Of a stretch of DNA of 64,000 nucleotides, positions 1-8,083 are shown in pieces; position 1 is the first letter of the stretch, and each line of letters opens with the position of its first letter. Made by a program: the position numbers and the translations under genes. The stretch is from Pedobacter sp. Bi126. GTDB lineage: Bacteria > Bacteroidota > Bacteroidia > Sphingobacteriales > Sphingobacteriaceae. The notes under the pieces are model-generated. The model saw only the letters and a list, made by a program, of their open reading frames with translations. It did no database searches and was not told the origin of the DNA. The stretch is from contig NZ_CAKKMS010000001.1 of the NCBI RefSeq assembly GCF_918698245.1, forward strand, positions 310,001-374,000, given 5' to 3'.

Positions 1-114
1 CCCAATACCAGAGCCGAAGAATTTTATACCCGGCAAGGCTGGAAAAACGTGGGCATGGTAAACAAAGGCGAAGTGAAATTTGAAATGAGTTATGAGGATT
101 GGGTGGGTAGGTAG
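1..114 (+). CDS. GNAT family N-acetyltransferase, C-terminal fragment
   Basis: The window opens inside this gene; 37 codons remain, in frame 1, ending in TAG. The visible tail (RAEEFYTRQGWKNVG, then KGEVKFEMSYEDW) fits the last two strands of a GNAT acetyltransferase, where an aromatic FY..xGW segment closes the acetyl-CoA site and a charged strand ends the fold. The substrate cannot be told from this part. The family call rests on a short segment and is moderate. Confidence 0.55.
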   Translation, partial: PNTRAEEFYTRQGWKNVGMVNKGEVKFEMSYEDWVGR

Positions 115-489
115 ATCCATTCGGGATATAGTAATTGCGAGGAGGCTTTTTCAGCCTGCGAAGCACAGCGGAAGGAAGATATCTATTGTATAAAAGACCC
201 TGAAACAAGTTCAGGGTGACGGATCTCTGAAATAATCGTCATCTCGACTGAAGCGCAGTCCCGAATTTTCGGGAGAGAGATCTATGGCCTAAAAGACCCT
301 GAAACAAGTTCAGGGTGACGGATCTTGGGAATGATCGTCATTGCGAGAAGGATTTTTCAGCCGACGAAGCAATCTTAATGCGCTCGCTAGTAGCAATAGT
401 TGTAAGATTGCTTCGTTCCTCGCAATGACGATGCAGCGAGAAAAAATTAACCACCAAGTCACAAAGCAAGTGCCCTAGCGGTAAACAAT
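115..489. repeat. Repeat-filled intergenic region
   Basis: No gene is seen here. Positions 196-226 and 295-325 are two direct copies of a 31-bp element whose core (CTGAAACAAGTTCAG) is an inverted repeat; further copies lie at 1314-1340 and, inverted, near 49190 and 41842. Positions 131-178 are a truncated half, and 336-430 a full copy, of the CGTCATTGCGAG palindromic element described below. The region looks like a landing place for small non-autonomous repeats. Confidence 0.8.
336..430. repeat. MITE-like palindromic element, copy A
   Basis: A 95-bp imperfect palindrome begins with CGTCATTGCGAG and ends with its inverse CTCGCAATGACG. Inside are a second inverted pair (GAAGCAATCTTA and TAAGATTGCTTC) and a variable centre (GCGCTCGCTAGTAGC). 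No ORF. Related copies are at 1355-1453, 2262-2348, 13607-13701, 41551-41699, 49031-49124 and 51989-52092, with a half copy at 52378-52415. Confidence 0.85.
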
Positions 490-1131
490 CTAACTATTCC
501 AGATAAAAGGTGCTTGTTTGATAAAAGTTGTTCCCTCTAACTGTTCAACAATAAACTGCGCTAAATTAGCCGCATTAATCTGTTCTCCATCACAATTAAC
601 CACACTTGTCCCTACAGGCGTTTGCTCGTCGGTTTGCATGATTAAAGGTAAGCGGATCAAGGTCCAATCGAGATCACTTTCAGTTAACAGATCATGTTCT
701 TTCTGTTTATCGGCTGTAGAAACCGGATAGTTATCATACATCCATTGGGTTGCAAATTGGGGCTTCGCATCCTTTTTATCAGCAGGCGTATCTACATTGA
801 TCCCGGTAATTACAATATACCGCTTCAGGTGAATGGCTTCCATTGCTTTTAAAATATTACCTGTCGATTGCGTAAAGATTGTTTTTTCGCTTGCGGGTTG
901 TCCCATTCCCAATGCACTGACTACGATATCGCAACCCTCAATAAGCGCGTGTACTGTTTCGGTATCTTTTACGTCGCCGATTACGATTTCTAATGAAGCA
1001 TGATGGATCTGAAGTTTTTCAGGATTTCTGATGAGGGTTTTCACCTTGAATTGTTGCGCCAATAGCGCTTTTAAAATATAAATACCAGCTTTGCCCGTGG
1101 CACCAATTAAAGCAATTTTTAAATCTTGCAT
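490..1131 (-). CDS. NAD(P)-binding oxidoreductase, atypical SDR (YwnB/NmrA-like)
   Basis: A 213-residue protein with an N-terminal Rossmann dinucleotide motif GATGKAG (residues 10-16) and the strand IVVSALG that follows the acidic loop. There is no YxxxK catalytic pair, which is usual for atypical SDRs of the NAD(P)H-binding/NmrA-like type. These act as small flavin or NAD(P)H-dependent reductases or redox sensors; the substrate is unknown. It is monocistronic and flanked by repeats on both sides. The family is clear, the function is not. Confidence 0.8.
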   Translation of the reverse strand: MQDLKIALIGATGKAGIYILKALLAQQFKVKTLIRNPEKLQIHHASLEIVIGDVKDTETVHALIEGCDIVVSALGMGQPASEKTIFTQSTGNILKAMEAIHLKRYIVITGINVDTPADKKDAKPQFATQWMYDNYPVSTADKQKEHDLLTESDLDWTLIRLPLIMQTDEQTPVGTSVVNCDGEQINAANLAQFIVEQLEGTTFIKQAPFIWNS

Positions 1132-1479
1132 GATGTTCTTTATAAAATTTTAGAAAATAACAATTTATCTCCCGTTATCAGAACGATAAGGGAATTTCAG
1201 AATTGAATTCTGTTTGAGTTATATTTTATAAAGAGATTTTAATGGTACTAATTTAGGAAAAAAATCATTTCGACTCAAGTGCAAACGGAATGTTTGGACA
1301 ATCTTGCATGAAAGACCCTGAAACAAGTTCAGGGTGACGGACCGATAAATTGATCGTCATTGCGAGAAGGCTTTTTCAGCCGACGTGGCAATCTTAATGC
1401 GCTCGCTAATAGCGATAGTTGTAAGATTGCTTCGTTGTGCCTCCTCGCAATGACGATACATGGAAGAAAAGGAAAAACA
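1132..1479. repeat. Repeat-filled intergenic region with palindromic element, copy B
   Basis: The gap between trpA and the oxidoreductase holds the CTGAAACAAGTTCAG element (1314-1340) and a full copy of the CGTCATTGCGAG palindrome (1355-1453). A 122-codon reading frame that crosses it on the plus strand is made of repeat sequence and antisense trpA and is not a gene. No intrinsic terminator for the trp operon is evident. Confidence 0.75.
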
Positions 1480-2247
1480 CTAACCTTTAAACTTTTTCAT
1501 AAAGTTGCTCACACTTTCTTCCAAATTTCCATCAGCAATGGCTTTAACGAAAGCAGTACCGATAATTGCACCATTGGCGTACGAACAAGCCTTATCAAAA
1601 GTTTGTTTATCGCTGATCCCGAAACCGATCATGGTTGGGTTTTTAAGATTCAGGTTTTTAATCCTGCTGAAATAAGCCTCGGTAGTATTACCAACCTCAA
1701 GATTTTTACCTGTGGTAGCCGACGATGATAACAAATAGATAAACCCATTGGTTAAACCGTCAATTTTATGGATACGTTCTTCAGCAGTTTGAGGGGTGAT
1801 TAGAAATACATTGCTCAGGTTATGTTTTTCGAAGCAATCTTTATAAAACTCCTCATATTCTACCATTGGCAGATCAGGAACAATACAGCCGTCTACTCCT
1901 ACTTCTGCACAGGCTTCGCAAAATTTTTCTACACCAAACTGCAAAACAGGATTTACATAACCCATCAACAAAACAGGAATGGTAACGGTCTTTCGTAAGT
2001 CTTTCAACTGTTCGAAAAGCAGATTAAGTGTCATGCCCTGATCGAGCGATTGTTTGCTGCTCGCCTGAATTACCGGTCCATCGGCAACAGGATCGGAATA
2101 AGGGAAGCCTATCTCCAGCATGTCTGCACCTGATTTTTCCAGCGCTTCGGCAATTTTAATGGTATCGCCAGTATTTGGATAACCAGCGGTATAGTATATT
2201 GATAATATATTTTTCTTCTCCTGGAAGAGTTGTTTAATTCGGTTCAT
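1480..2247 (-). CDS. trpA: Tryptophan synthase alpha subunit
   Basis: Cleaves indole-3-glycerol phosphate to indole and glyceraldehyde 3-phosphate; indole is channelled to TrpB. The segment LEIGFPYSDPVADGP carries the catalytic Glu45 and Asp56, matching Glu49 and Asp60 of the Salmonella enzyme. I start at the ATG at 2247 (255 residues). A reading frame open 30 nt further upstream begins inside the palindromic repeat, and its first ten residues (MPRNDGKRKN) are repeat-encoded. It is the last gene of the trp operon, separated from trpB by an inserted repeat. Confidence 0.95.
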   Translation of the reverse strand: MNRIKQLFQEKKNILSIYYTAGYPNTGDTIKIAEALEKSGADMLEIGFPYSDPVADGPVIQASSKQSLDQGMTLNLLFEQLKDLRKTVTIPVLLMGYVNPVLQFGVEKFCEACAEVGVDGCIVPDLPMVEYEEFYKDCFEKHNLSNVFLITPQTAEERIHKIDGLTNGFIYLLSSSATTGKNLEVGNTTEAYFSRIKNLNLKNPTMIGFGISDKQTFDKACSYANGAIIGTAFVKAIADGNLEESVSNFMKKFKG

Positions 2248-2261
2248 GTTTTTTCTTTTTC

Positions 2262-2348
2262 CGTCATTGCGAGGCACGAAGCAATCCTACTACACTCGCT
2301 AGGAGGCTAACCCAAAGCATTAAGATTGCTTCGTGCCTCGCAATGACG
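2262..2348. repeat. Palindromic element, copy C, inserted between trpB and trpA
   Basis: An 87-bp copy of the CGTCATTGCGAG palindrome with a divergent centre fills nearly the whole trpB-trpA intercistronic gap (107 bp). As RNA it would form a long stem between the two cistrons. It has no T-run on the minus strand, so it is not an obvious terminator, but it could reduce trpA expression or stabilise the upstream message. Confidence 0.85.
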
Positions 2349-2354
2349 ATTCTT

Positions 2355-3536
2355 CTACAGATTAAAATATTTAATATAAGTATCCAGATCCTTGTCGCCA
2401 CGGCCTGAAAGGCAAACCACTACGTTTTCGCCACCTTTAAATTCCATTTTTTCTAAGTAAGCCAGGGCATGTGCACTTTCAATCGCCGGAATAATCCCTT
2501 CCAATTGTGTACAAAGCAAACCTGCATCTAAACTTTCTTCATCAGTGATGGAAACATATTGGCCACGACCAGTTTTAAACAAATGTGCATGTTGTGGGCC
2601 AATGCCTGGATAATCTAATCCGGCAGAAACCGAGTGCGGTTCAACAACTTGTCCGTCTGGCGTTTGCATTAAAATGCTTCTGCTACCATGCAAAACACCT
2701 TCTTTACCTAAATAAGTGGTTGCAGCAGAAAATCCGCTCGATACACCTTTTCCGGCTGCTTCAACAGCAATCAGTTTAACATTTTCATCGTCCATAAAAT
2801 GGTAGAACATACCCATGGCATTACTTCCGCCACCTACGCAGGCCAAAACATAATCAGGCTGATCGCTTCCGGTCTGCTCTAATAACTGCTTTTTGGTTTC
2901 CTCAGAGATAATCGATTGGAAAATCGCCACCATATCAGGATAAGGGTGTGGACCAACTACCGAACCAATGATGTAATGCGTATCTACCGGGTTATTGATC
3001 CAATCGCGCATCGCCTCGTTAGTGGCATCTTTTAGGGTTTTGCTTCCAGAGCTTGCCGGAACAACCTTTGCCCCCAACATTTTCATTCGGGCCACGTTAG
3101 GTGCCTGGCGCTCGATATCTACCTCGCCCATGTAAATTACACACTCGAGATTACGCAGTGCACATACGGTTGCAGTAGCTACACCATGCTGACCAGCGCC
3201 AGTTTCGGCAATGATTCTTTTTTTACCCAGTTTTTCGGCCAATAAAATCTGTCCGATGGTATTGTTGATCTTATGGGCACCGGTATGGTTTAAATCTTCT
3301 CTTTTTAAGAAAATATTGGCACCATAACGTTCCGAATATCTTTTGGCAAGATATAAAGGCGAAGGGCGGCCAACATAATCTTTTAACAATTGATGAAATT
3401 CCTTTTGAAAATCGGCATCATCAATAATCTTTAAATAGTTTTGACGCAATTCTTCTACGTTTGGATAAAGCATTTCGGGGATGTACGCGCCACCAAAATC
3501 TCCATAATATCCTTTTTCGTTTACTTTGTATTTCAT
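2355..3536 (-). CDS. trpB: Tryptophan synthase beta subunit
   Basis: PLP enzyme that condenses indole with L-serine to give L-tryptophan, in complex with TrpA. The 393 residues match the usual TrpB length. Visible sites are HTGAHKINN with the PLP lysine Lys89, the catalytic Glu111 in AETGAGQHG, and the phosphate-binding loop GGGSN (235-239). It follows trpF in the operon after 48 nt and precedes trpA. Nothing looks unusual in the protein. Confidence 0.97.
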   Translation of the reverse strand: MKYKVNEKGYYGDFGGAYIPEMLYPNVEELRQNYLKIIDDADFQKEFHQLLKDYVGRPSPLYLAKRYSERYGANIFLKREDLNHTGAHKINNTIGQILLAEKLGKKRIIAETGAGQHGVATATVCALRNLECVIYMGEVDIERQAPNVARMKMLGAKVVPASSGSKTLKDATNEAMRDWINNPVDTHYIIGSVVGPHPYPDMVAIFQSIISEETKKQLLEQTGSDQPDYVLACVGGGSNAMGMFYHFMDDENVKLIAVEAAGKGVSSGFSAATTYLGKEGVLHGSRSILMQTPDGQVVEPHSVSAGLDYPGIGPQHAHLFKTGRGQYVSITDEESLDAGLLCTQLEGIIPAIESAHALAYLEKMEFKGGENVVVCLSGRGDKDLDTYIKYFNL

Positions 3537-3550
3537 GGTTTTTCTTTTTT

Positions 3551-3570
3551 CCCTTGGTTGAAACCAAGGG
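3551..3570 (-). other. Intercistronic hairpin between trpF and trpB
   Basis: CCCTTGGTT and AACCAAGGG form a perfect 9-bp stem with a 2-nt centre, just upstream of the trpB start. On the operon strand it is followed by A residues, not T, so it is not an intrinsic terminator. It may be a message-stability or translation-modulating element. Confidence 0.45.
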
Positions 3571-3584
3571 TTATGAATAACAAT

Positions 3585-4214
3585 CTATTTATTCAATTCT
3601 TTAATAAATTCTTTAATCTTCTCTGCATCCTTTAAACCCGGCTCAATTTCAAATCTGCTATTGATATCCAGGGCATATAAACGCTCATCATTTATTTCTT
3701 TTATGGCCGGTGCATGTTCTAAATCAATGCCGCCACTTAAAAAGTAGGGTTTGGTGTAAGTATATCGGTCTAAAACAGACCAATCGAATGTTTTTCCCGA
3801 TCCACCATGCATTTTGGTTTTGGTATCGAACAGGAAATAATCTACCACATTTAAATAAACTTCGAGAACTGAAAAATCAAAATCTTCATCTATTCCAAAT
3901 GCTTTAATCACTTCTAAGGTAGGAAAGCTTGATTTTAATGCTGCACAGTATTCAGTCGGTTCGCTGCCATGTAACTGAACAGCCTTTAGCTTCAATGTGT
4001 TTACTTTATCTTTTACTCTTTCCAGCTCTTCATTTACAAAAACACCTACAGTTTTAATTTCTGAGGGAATGTATTTAATCAATTCAGCAGAAACCTCACT
4101 GATTAGTCTGGGCGATTTCTCATAAAAGATAAAACCCAGGTAATCTGGCTGAAGCTCGGCTACCGCAGCAATATTCGCTGCCAAACGCATGCCGCAAACT
4201 TTTAACTTTAACAT
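3585..4214 (-). CDS. trpF: Phosphoribosylanthranilate isomerase
   Basis: Amadori isomerase converting phosphoribosylanthranilate to CdRP. The 209-residue protein opens with LKVCGM, containing the catalytic Cys7 of the (beta/alpha)8 barrel; FLFDTKT and LSGGID match the later catalytic Asp and phosphate-binding strands. It overlaps the end of trpD by 7 nt, suggesting translational coupling. In many Bacteroidota trpC lies between trpD and trpF; here it does not. Confidence 0.95.
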   Translation of the reverse strand: MLKLKVCGMRLAANIAAVAELQPDYLGFIFYEKSPRLISEVSAELIKYIPSEIKTVGVFVNEELERVKDKVNTLKLKAVQLHGSEPTEYCAALKSSFPTLEVIKAFGIDEDFDFSVLEVYLNVVDYFLFDTKTKMHGGSGKTFDWSVLDRYTYTKPYFLSGGIDLEHAPAIKEINDERLYALDINSRFEIEPGLKDAEKIKEFIKELNK

Positions 4215-5197
4215 GCCAATAAGTTTTTGAAACTGTTTAACGCTTTTTTGCTGGTTAAAGATTCTTCCGCTTCATAAAAGCAATCGGCAAAAGATTGTTC
4301 AGGTTTAATGGTTTTGATGGCCAGTGCCGAATTGCACAATACCACATTGTTCTGTACATCTGTGGCTTCGCCATTTAATACATCCATAAATATTTTGGCT
4401 GATGATTCTACGGTATCGCCACCTTTAATCGCATTGGTATCAACCTTATCAAAACCCATATCCTGAAGGGTTAAAATCTGTTCGCCCTTGTTCGAAAAGG
4501 TTTTCACATCACAGGTTAACGAAACCTCATCATAACCTTCCAATGCATGTACAATGGTATAACTTTTATCCGTGTCCTGGTATAAATAAGCATATAAACG
4601 GGCGAGCTCCAAACTAAAAACGCCTACCATCTGGTATTTTGGCTGCCCCGGGTTAACCATTGGGCCAAGCATATTGAAAAATGTTTTTACACCCAGTTCT
4701 TTACGGATCGGTGCTACAATTTTCATTGCCGGATTAAACAGCGGGGCGTGTAAAAAACAAATCCCGGCTGCATCTAAATTACGCCTTAAAGTATCCTCAT
4801 TATTGGTAAACGTATAACCTAAATATTCCATTACATTAGAAGAACCGCAGCCCGAAGAAACGCCGTAGTTACCATGTTTGGCCACATGATGACCAGCACC
4901 TGCCACCACAAATGAGGATAAGGTAGAAATATTGAAAGTATCTTTACCATCACCTCCGGTACCACAAAGATCGATCAGTTCGTAACCCGATAAGTTTACT
5001 TTAACGCACATATCAAGCATCGCATCACGAAAACCCTGTAACTCCTGCACCGTAATATTACGCATGGCATAAGCCGTTATAAAAGCGGCAATCTGCGAAG
5101 AATTAAATGTGCCTTCCGAAATGGAGATTAAAATGTTCTTTGCCTCTTCCCTGCTAAAACTCTTGTTCTCGAATAAATGGTTTAATATTTTTTTCAT
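4208..5197 (-). CDS. trpD: Anthranilate phosphoribosyltransferase
   Basis: Transfers the phosphoribosyl group of PRPP to anthranilate. The glycine-rich PRPP loop GTGGDGKDTFNIST is at residues 79-92 and the anthranilate-site segment KHGN at 107-110; 329 residues is normal. It is the first structural gene of this trp operon, about 470 nt downstream of the leader peptide. trpE and trpG, which usually precede it, are absent from the window. Confidence 0.96.
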   Translation of the reverse strand: MKKILNHLFENKSFSREEAKNILISISEGTFNSSQIAAFITAYAMRNITVQELQGFRDAMLDMCVKVNLSGYELIDLCGTGGDGKDTFNISTLSSFVVAGAGHHVAKHGNYGVSSGCGSSNVMEYLGYTFTNNEDTLRRNLDAAGICFLHAPLFNPAMKIVAPIRKELGVKTFFNMLGPMVNPGQPKYQMVGVFSLELARLYAYLYQDTDKSYTIVHALEGYDEVSLTCDVKTFSNKGEQILTLQDMGFDKVDTNAIKGGDTVESSAKIFMDVLNGEATDVQNNVVLCNSALAIKTIKPEQSFADCFYEAEESLTSKKALNSFKNLLAC

Positions 5198-5218
5198 GTT
5201 TATTGCTCAATCTTATTT

Positions 5219-5280
5219 AACCACAGATGAACACGGATACACACAGATTTTATCAGTGTTCATCTTTTTTATCTGTGGTT
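5219..5280. repeat. Imperfect inverted repeat in the trp leader
   Basis: The outer arms AACCACAGAT and ATCTGTGGTT and inner arms GATGAACAC and GTGTTCATC form a roughly 60-bp imperfect palindrome directly upstream of trpD. It resembles a dispersed repeat more than a regulatory site, but it would fold in the trp mRNA just before the trpD start. Confidence 0.6.
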
Positions 5281-5310
5281 CATTTCTCATTTATCTTATT
5301 TTTTTACGCC

Positions 5311-5475
5311 ATGATTTGTGTCGCCATAAACCATTTAAATATTCCGTTTCGTGGAGACACGAACCGGGGCGTTAGTTTTGTATTCAATCTGCTCGCCATG
5401 GTTTGTGTCGCCACAAACCATTTAATTTTTCTAAATCTTATTTTTATCTCCGTGGTCTGTGTCTCCACAGACCAC
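5311..5475 (-). repeat. Array of four 24-nt hairpins with tetraloops in the trp leader
   Basis: Four units at 5311-5334, 5344-5367, 5398-5421 and 5452-5475 each consist of a 10-bp stem and a 4-nt loop. The last two are perfect palindromes whose stems differ at paired positions: ATGGTTTGTG in one and GTGGTCTGTG in the other, with matching changes on the far arm. On the trp-mRNA strand units 1, 3 and 4 have loops GCGA, GCGA and GAGA (GNRA type); unit 2 is GNRA on the other strand. The compensatory changes indicate selection for structure. Confidence 0.75.
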
Positions 5476-5502
5476 TTATGTTTTATAAATCTTATCTTAT
5501 AG

Positions 5503-5531
5503 ATGCTGATCCCGATTAATCGGGACAGCAT
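5503..5531. repeat. Palindrome with ATGCTGATCCCGAT arms
   Basis: ATGCTGATCCCGATTAATCG and its inverse form a 29-bp palindrome. A divergent relative lies at about 49241-49275. It is followed at 5549-5587 by a GC-rich repeat (CCACCCCGTCCTTCGGACAC) that recurs near 6909-7013. These are dispersed intergenic repeats within the trp leader region. Confidence 0.6.
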
Positions 5532-5591
5532 GACGCACCACTTTTAAACCACCCCGTCCTTCGGACACCCCTCCATGGGAGGGGAAAGCAT

Positions 5592-5621
5592 AAAAAAAAG
5601 GATTGCTTTTTGGGCAATCCT
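5592..5621 (-). terminator. Intrinsic terminator acting as trp attenuator
   Basis: On the minus strand AGGATTGC pairs with GCAATCCT (8 bp, 7-nt loop) and is followed by eight T residues. The only minus-strand transcription unit entering it is the trp leader, so it sits between the leader peptide and trpD as an attenuator. Its 5' arm contains TTGCC (5617-5613), complementary to GGCAA at 5669-5665, which overlaps the leader stop codon; this gives a plausible antiterminator pairing. Confidence 0.8.
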
Positions 5622-5668
5622 CTTCGTTGTGTTTAAAATATTTTAATATATATAACAATAGAATTTGC

Positions 5669-5722
5669 CTAACGAATTTCGTTATGCCACCACCAATTGT
5701 TATTTAAGTTTTTAATTATCAT
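5669..5722 (-). CDS. trpL: trp operon leader peptide (three consecutive Trp codons)
   Basis: A 17-codon ORF on the trp strand encodes MIIKNLNNNWWWHNEIR, stop TAG. Three consecutive TGG codons (5695-5687) are highly improbable by chance this close to a trp operon and its terminator. Known logic of amino-acid attenuation: when Trp-tRNA is scarce the ribosome stalls on these codons and leaves GGCAA (5669-5665) free to pair with the terminator arm; when Trp is plentiful it reaches the stop codon and covers that segment. No Shine-Dalgarno sequence is visible, as is usual in Bacteroidota. Confidence 0.85.
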   Translation of the reverse strand: MIIKNLNNNWWWHNEIR

Positions 5723-5734
5723 GTTTGTATAAAG

Positions 5735-5767
5735 CAAATATTGACATAGTTTTTTAATATTCCAAAA
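5735..5767 (-). promoter_or_regulatory. Predicted promoter of the trp leader transcript
   Basis: On the minus strand TTTTGG (5767-5762) is followed after about 20 nt by AATATTTG (5742-5735), close to the Bacteroidota sigma-ABfr pattern TTTG...TAnnTTTG. It would start transcription at about 5729, giving only a short 5' UTR before the leader ATG at 5722. A slightly upstream start is possible. Confidence 0.5.
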
Positions 5768-5782
5768 TCTTTCTAAAAATAT

Positions 5783-6724
5783 ATGGTCTTTTTTAAAAGA
5801 AAAGTACAGTTTAATGATGATTTCGGTTTCGGATCCAACCCCGTAACCAAAAACCAGCGCATGCTCAACCCAGATGGTTCGGCAAATATCGAACGAACGG
5901 GCCTTCCCTGGTTTAAGTTCGATGATACCTATACCCGCTTGGTTACCATGAGCTGGCCGCGGTTTTTCTTTGTCATCCTGCTTGCCTACCTTGTTGTAAA
6001 TACCATATTCGCGGTTTTGTATAATGTTGTGGGTATCGAAAATTTAAATGGCGCCAAAGGTGTAACGCTTCGTGATCAGTTTTTTGATGCCTTTTTCTTT
6101 TCTGCTCAAACCATTTCTACCGTGGGTTACGGCCATATTTCGCCACAGGGTTTTGTTACCAGTGTGCTTGCCGCTTTCGAAAGTATGTTGGGTTTATTGG
6201 CTTTTGCATTGGCTACGGGTTTATTGTATGGCCGTTTTAGCAGGCCCACCTCAAAGGTGAGCTTCAGCAAAAAAATGGTGATTGCCCCTTACGAGAAAGG
6301 CCACGGATTGATGTGCCGTTTGGTTAACCTCCGCCGCAATCAATTGATAGAGGTTGAGGTGCAGATGGTGATGTCGTACAACGAAACCATTGATGGCAAA
6401 CATGTTCGTCGGTTTTATCCTTTGCCATTAGAGCGCAGTAAAATCGGTATCCTATCTTTAAACTGGACTTTGGTACACCCCATTACAGAAGAAAGTCCGT
6501 TTTTCGAAAAATCATTAACCGAGCTGCAACATGCCGAAGTAGAGGTTTTTGTGATCCTTAAAGCTTTTGATGATACTTTCTCGCAGACCATCCACACCAG
6601 AACCAGTTATCAGGATGAGGAAATTGAAATGGATGCTAAGTTTGATAAAATGTATTACCATAACGAAGAAGGCAAAATGGTGATGGATTATAGTAAACTG
6701 GATAAAGTTACACCGACGGCATAA
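5783..6724 (+). CDS. Inward-rectifier type K+ channel (KirBac family)
   Basis: Inner-membrane potassium channel. It has an amphipathic N-terminal slide region, TM1 at about residues 60-83, a pore loop with the selectivity filter TVGYG (113-117), TM2 at about 124-150, and a C-terminal cytoplasmic immunoglobulin-like domain typical of Kir channels. The 313 residues match KirBac proteins. It is divergent from the trp leader, sharing an AT-rich intergenic region of about 60 bp, and stands alone. The family is clear; gating ligand unknown. Confidence 0.92.
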   Translation: MVFFKRKVQFNDDFGFGSNPVTKNQRMLNPDGSANIERTGLPWFKFDDTYTRLVTMSWPRFFFVILLAYLVVNTIFAVLYNVVGIENLNGAKGVTLRDQFFDAFFFSAQTISTVGYGHISPQGFVTSVLAAFESMLGLLAFALATGLLYGRFSRPTSKVSFSKKMVIAPYEKGHGLMCRLVNLRRNQLIEVEVQMVMSYNETIDGKHVRRFYPLPLERSKIGILSLNWTLVHPITEESPFFEKSLTELQHAEVEVFVILKAFDDTFSQTIHTRTSYQDEEIEMDAKFDKMYYHNEEGKMVMDYSKLDKVTPTA

Positions 6725-7213
6725 GTTTCTTGTTTTCTCATTTAACGAAGTCTTTTTATTTTTTGGAAAGCAATGATATTGCTAATCGGTTGCGGTAGTC
6801 CCGTTATTCGCTTTATCCCGATGCTCCTTTAGTGCCGAATCATCGGCAAAGGATCGGGATGCTCGCTACTACCGGGTTTAGGACGGTCTGGTCTGTGCTA
6901 AACATGACCACCCCGCCTTTCAGGCACCCCTCCAAAGGAGGGGAATTGCCCCTCATCGTCTCTATGCGATTTGCGTTCCCCTCTTTCAGAGGGGTGTCCG
7001 CAGGACGGGGTGTTTCAGCGACCTATAAAATCAGCAATATCCTCATATAAATCCAGGTAAACACAAAATTAAAGGTCTTCGACTCCGCTCAGACTGACAA
7101 TTAATTAGCTTAAACCGCCAACTTAACGGTGCCACCTAACGCCAAACCCCAACCGCAATACGTTTACCTTACGCCTTAAACCCTAAGCCTTCCACCTCTA
7201 CACCCTCAACCTT
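6725..7213. repeat. Intergenic region with GC-rich dispersed repeats
   Basis: No gene is seen. Positions 6797-6885 carry a GTCCCGTTATTCGC...ACCGGGTTTA element that recurs at 38130-38195 and, in another form, at 52138-52314. Positions 6909-7013 are two inverted copies of the CACCCCGCC...AGGAGGGGAA repeat also found at 5549-5587. A plus-strand frame of 72 codons is repeat-derived. The remainder is low-complexity sequence. Confidence 0.7.
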
Positions 7214-8032
7214 TTACCCCTTTATCAGCGGATTCTTTTCTTTAGCAAACAGATCAAAAACCTTTTTATCTACAAAAGCCGGGAAAAGTTTATTCATCCA
7301 AACGGCCAATTTCCCTTGTCCGGTCATGATTAAGGTACGTTTACGTTTTTCGATACCGTCGGCAATGATGCTCGCTACCTCTTCCGATGTCATCATTTTG
7401 CCTTCATCCATACTGGTTTCGCCATGTGCAGCGCCATCTTTTGATAAAGCGGTTACCCTGATGTTGGAAGCGGTAAAACCCGGACAGGCCAATAAAACGT
7501 TTACCCCGGTTTTTAGTAATTCGGTGCGTAAAGATTCCATAAAACCGTTCATTGCAAATTTAGAAGCCGAATAACCCGTTCTGCCCGGTAAACCACGGTA
7601 ACCTGCAATTGATGATATGCCCACTACCGTTCCTTTGGTTTTTAAAATCTCTGGCAAAGCATATTTGGTGCAATAAACCGTCCCCCAAAAGTTCACATCC
7701 ATCAGGTTTTTAAGCACCGATAAATCCAGATCGTTAAACAGGGCACGCATGGATAATCCGGCATTATTTACCAGAATATCAATCTTTTGAAAAGATACTA
7801 AAGCTTGCTTGATAATCAGTTCGCAATCTGCCTCTTTACTTACATCGGCCTGAACTGCTACGGCCCTGATGGTATATTTTTTCTCCAGATCGGCAGTAAT
7901 TTCGCAAAGGGTTACGTATTGGCGTGCTGCTAAAACCAAATTAGCGCCACGTTTAGCAAATTCTTCGGCACAAGCTTTTCCGATTCCGCTCGATGCACCA
8001 GTGATGATGATGACTTTATTTTTTAGGTTCAT
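7214..8032 (-). CDS. Short-chain dehydrogenase/reductase
   Basis: Classical SDR of 272 residues. The nucleotide loop TGASSGIG is at 11-18, NNAG at 89-92, the catalytic Ser near 140, and YSASK gives Tyr154 and Lys158. I use the ATG at 8032 (MNLKNKVIIITG); a further upstream ATG adds eleven poorly conserved residues. The C-terminal KLFP..VDKKVF segment is common in Bacteroidota SDRs of unknown substrate. It precedes no obvious partner gene. Confidence 0.9.
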   Translation of the reverse strand: MNLKNKVIIITGASSGIGKACAEEFAKRGANLVLAARQYVTLCEITADLEKKYTIRAVAVQADVSKEADCELIIKQALVSFQKIDILVNNAGLSMRALFNDLDLSVLKNLMDVNFWGTVYCTKYALPEILKTKGTVVGISSIAGYRGLPGRTGYSASKFAMNGFMESLRTELLKTGVNVLLACPGFTASNIRVTALSKDGAAHGETSMDEGKMMTSEEVASIIADGIEKRKRTLIMTGQGKLAVWMNKLFPAFVDKKVFDLFAKEKNPLIKG

Positions 8033-8083
8033 GTGTAGTATCAAGATTTGAGTATCAAGTATCAAGACTTGATACTGCTTTCA

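Noticed and set aside
5311..5475. The four hairpins as a CRISPR array
   Set aside because: Units are palindromes with unequal short gaps (9, 30 and 30 bp), no constant repeat sequence and no cas genes.
5227..5531. Open frames on both strands between the trp terminator and trpD
   Set aside because: They run through the hairpin array and palindromes; the repeated residues come from the repeated DNA, not from a protein.
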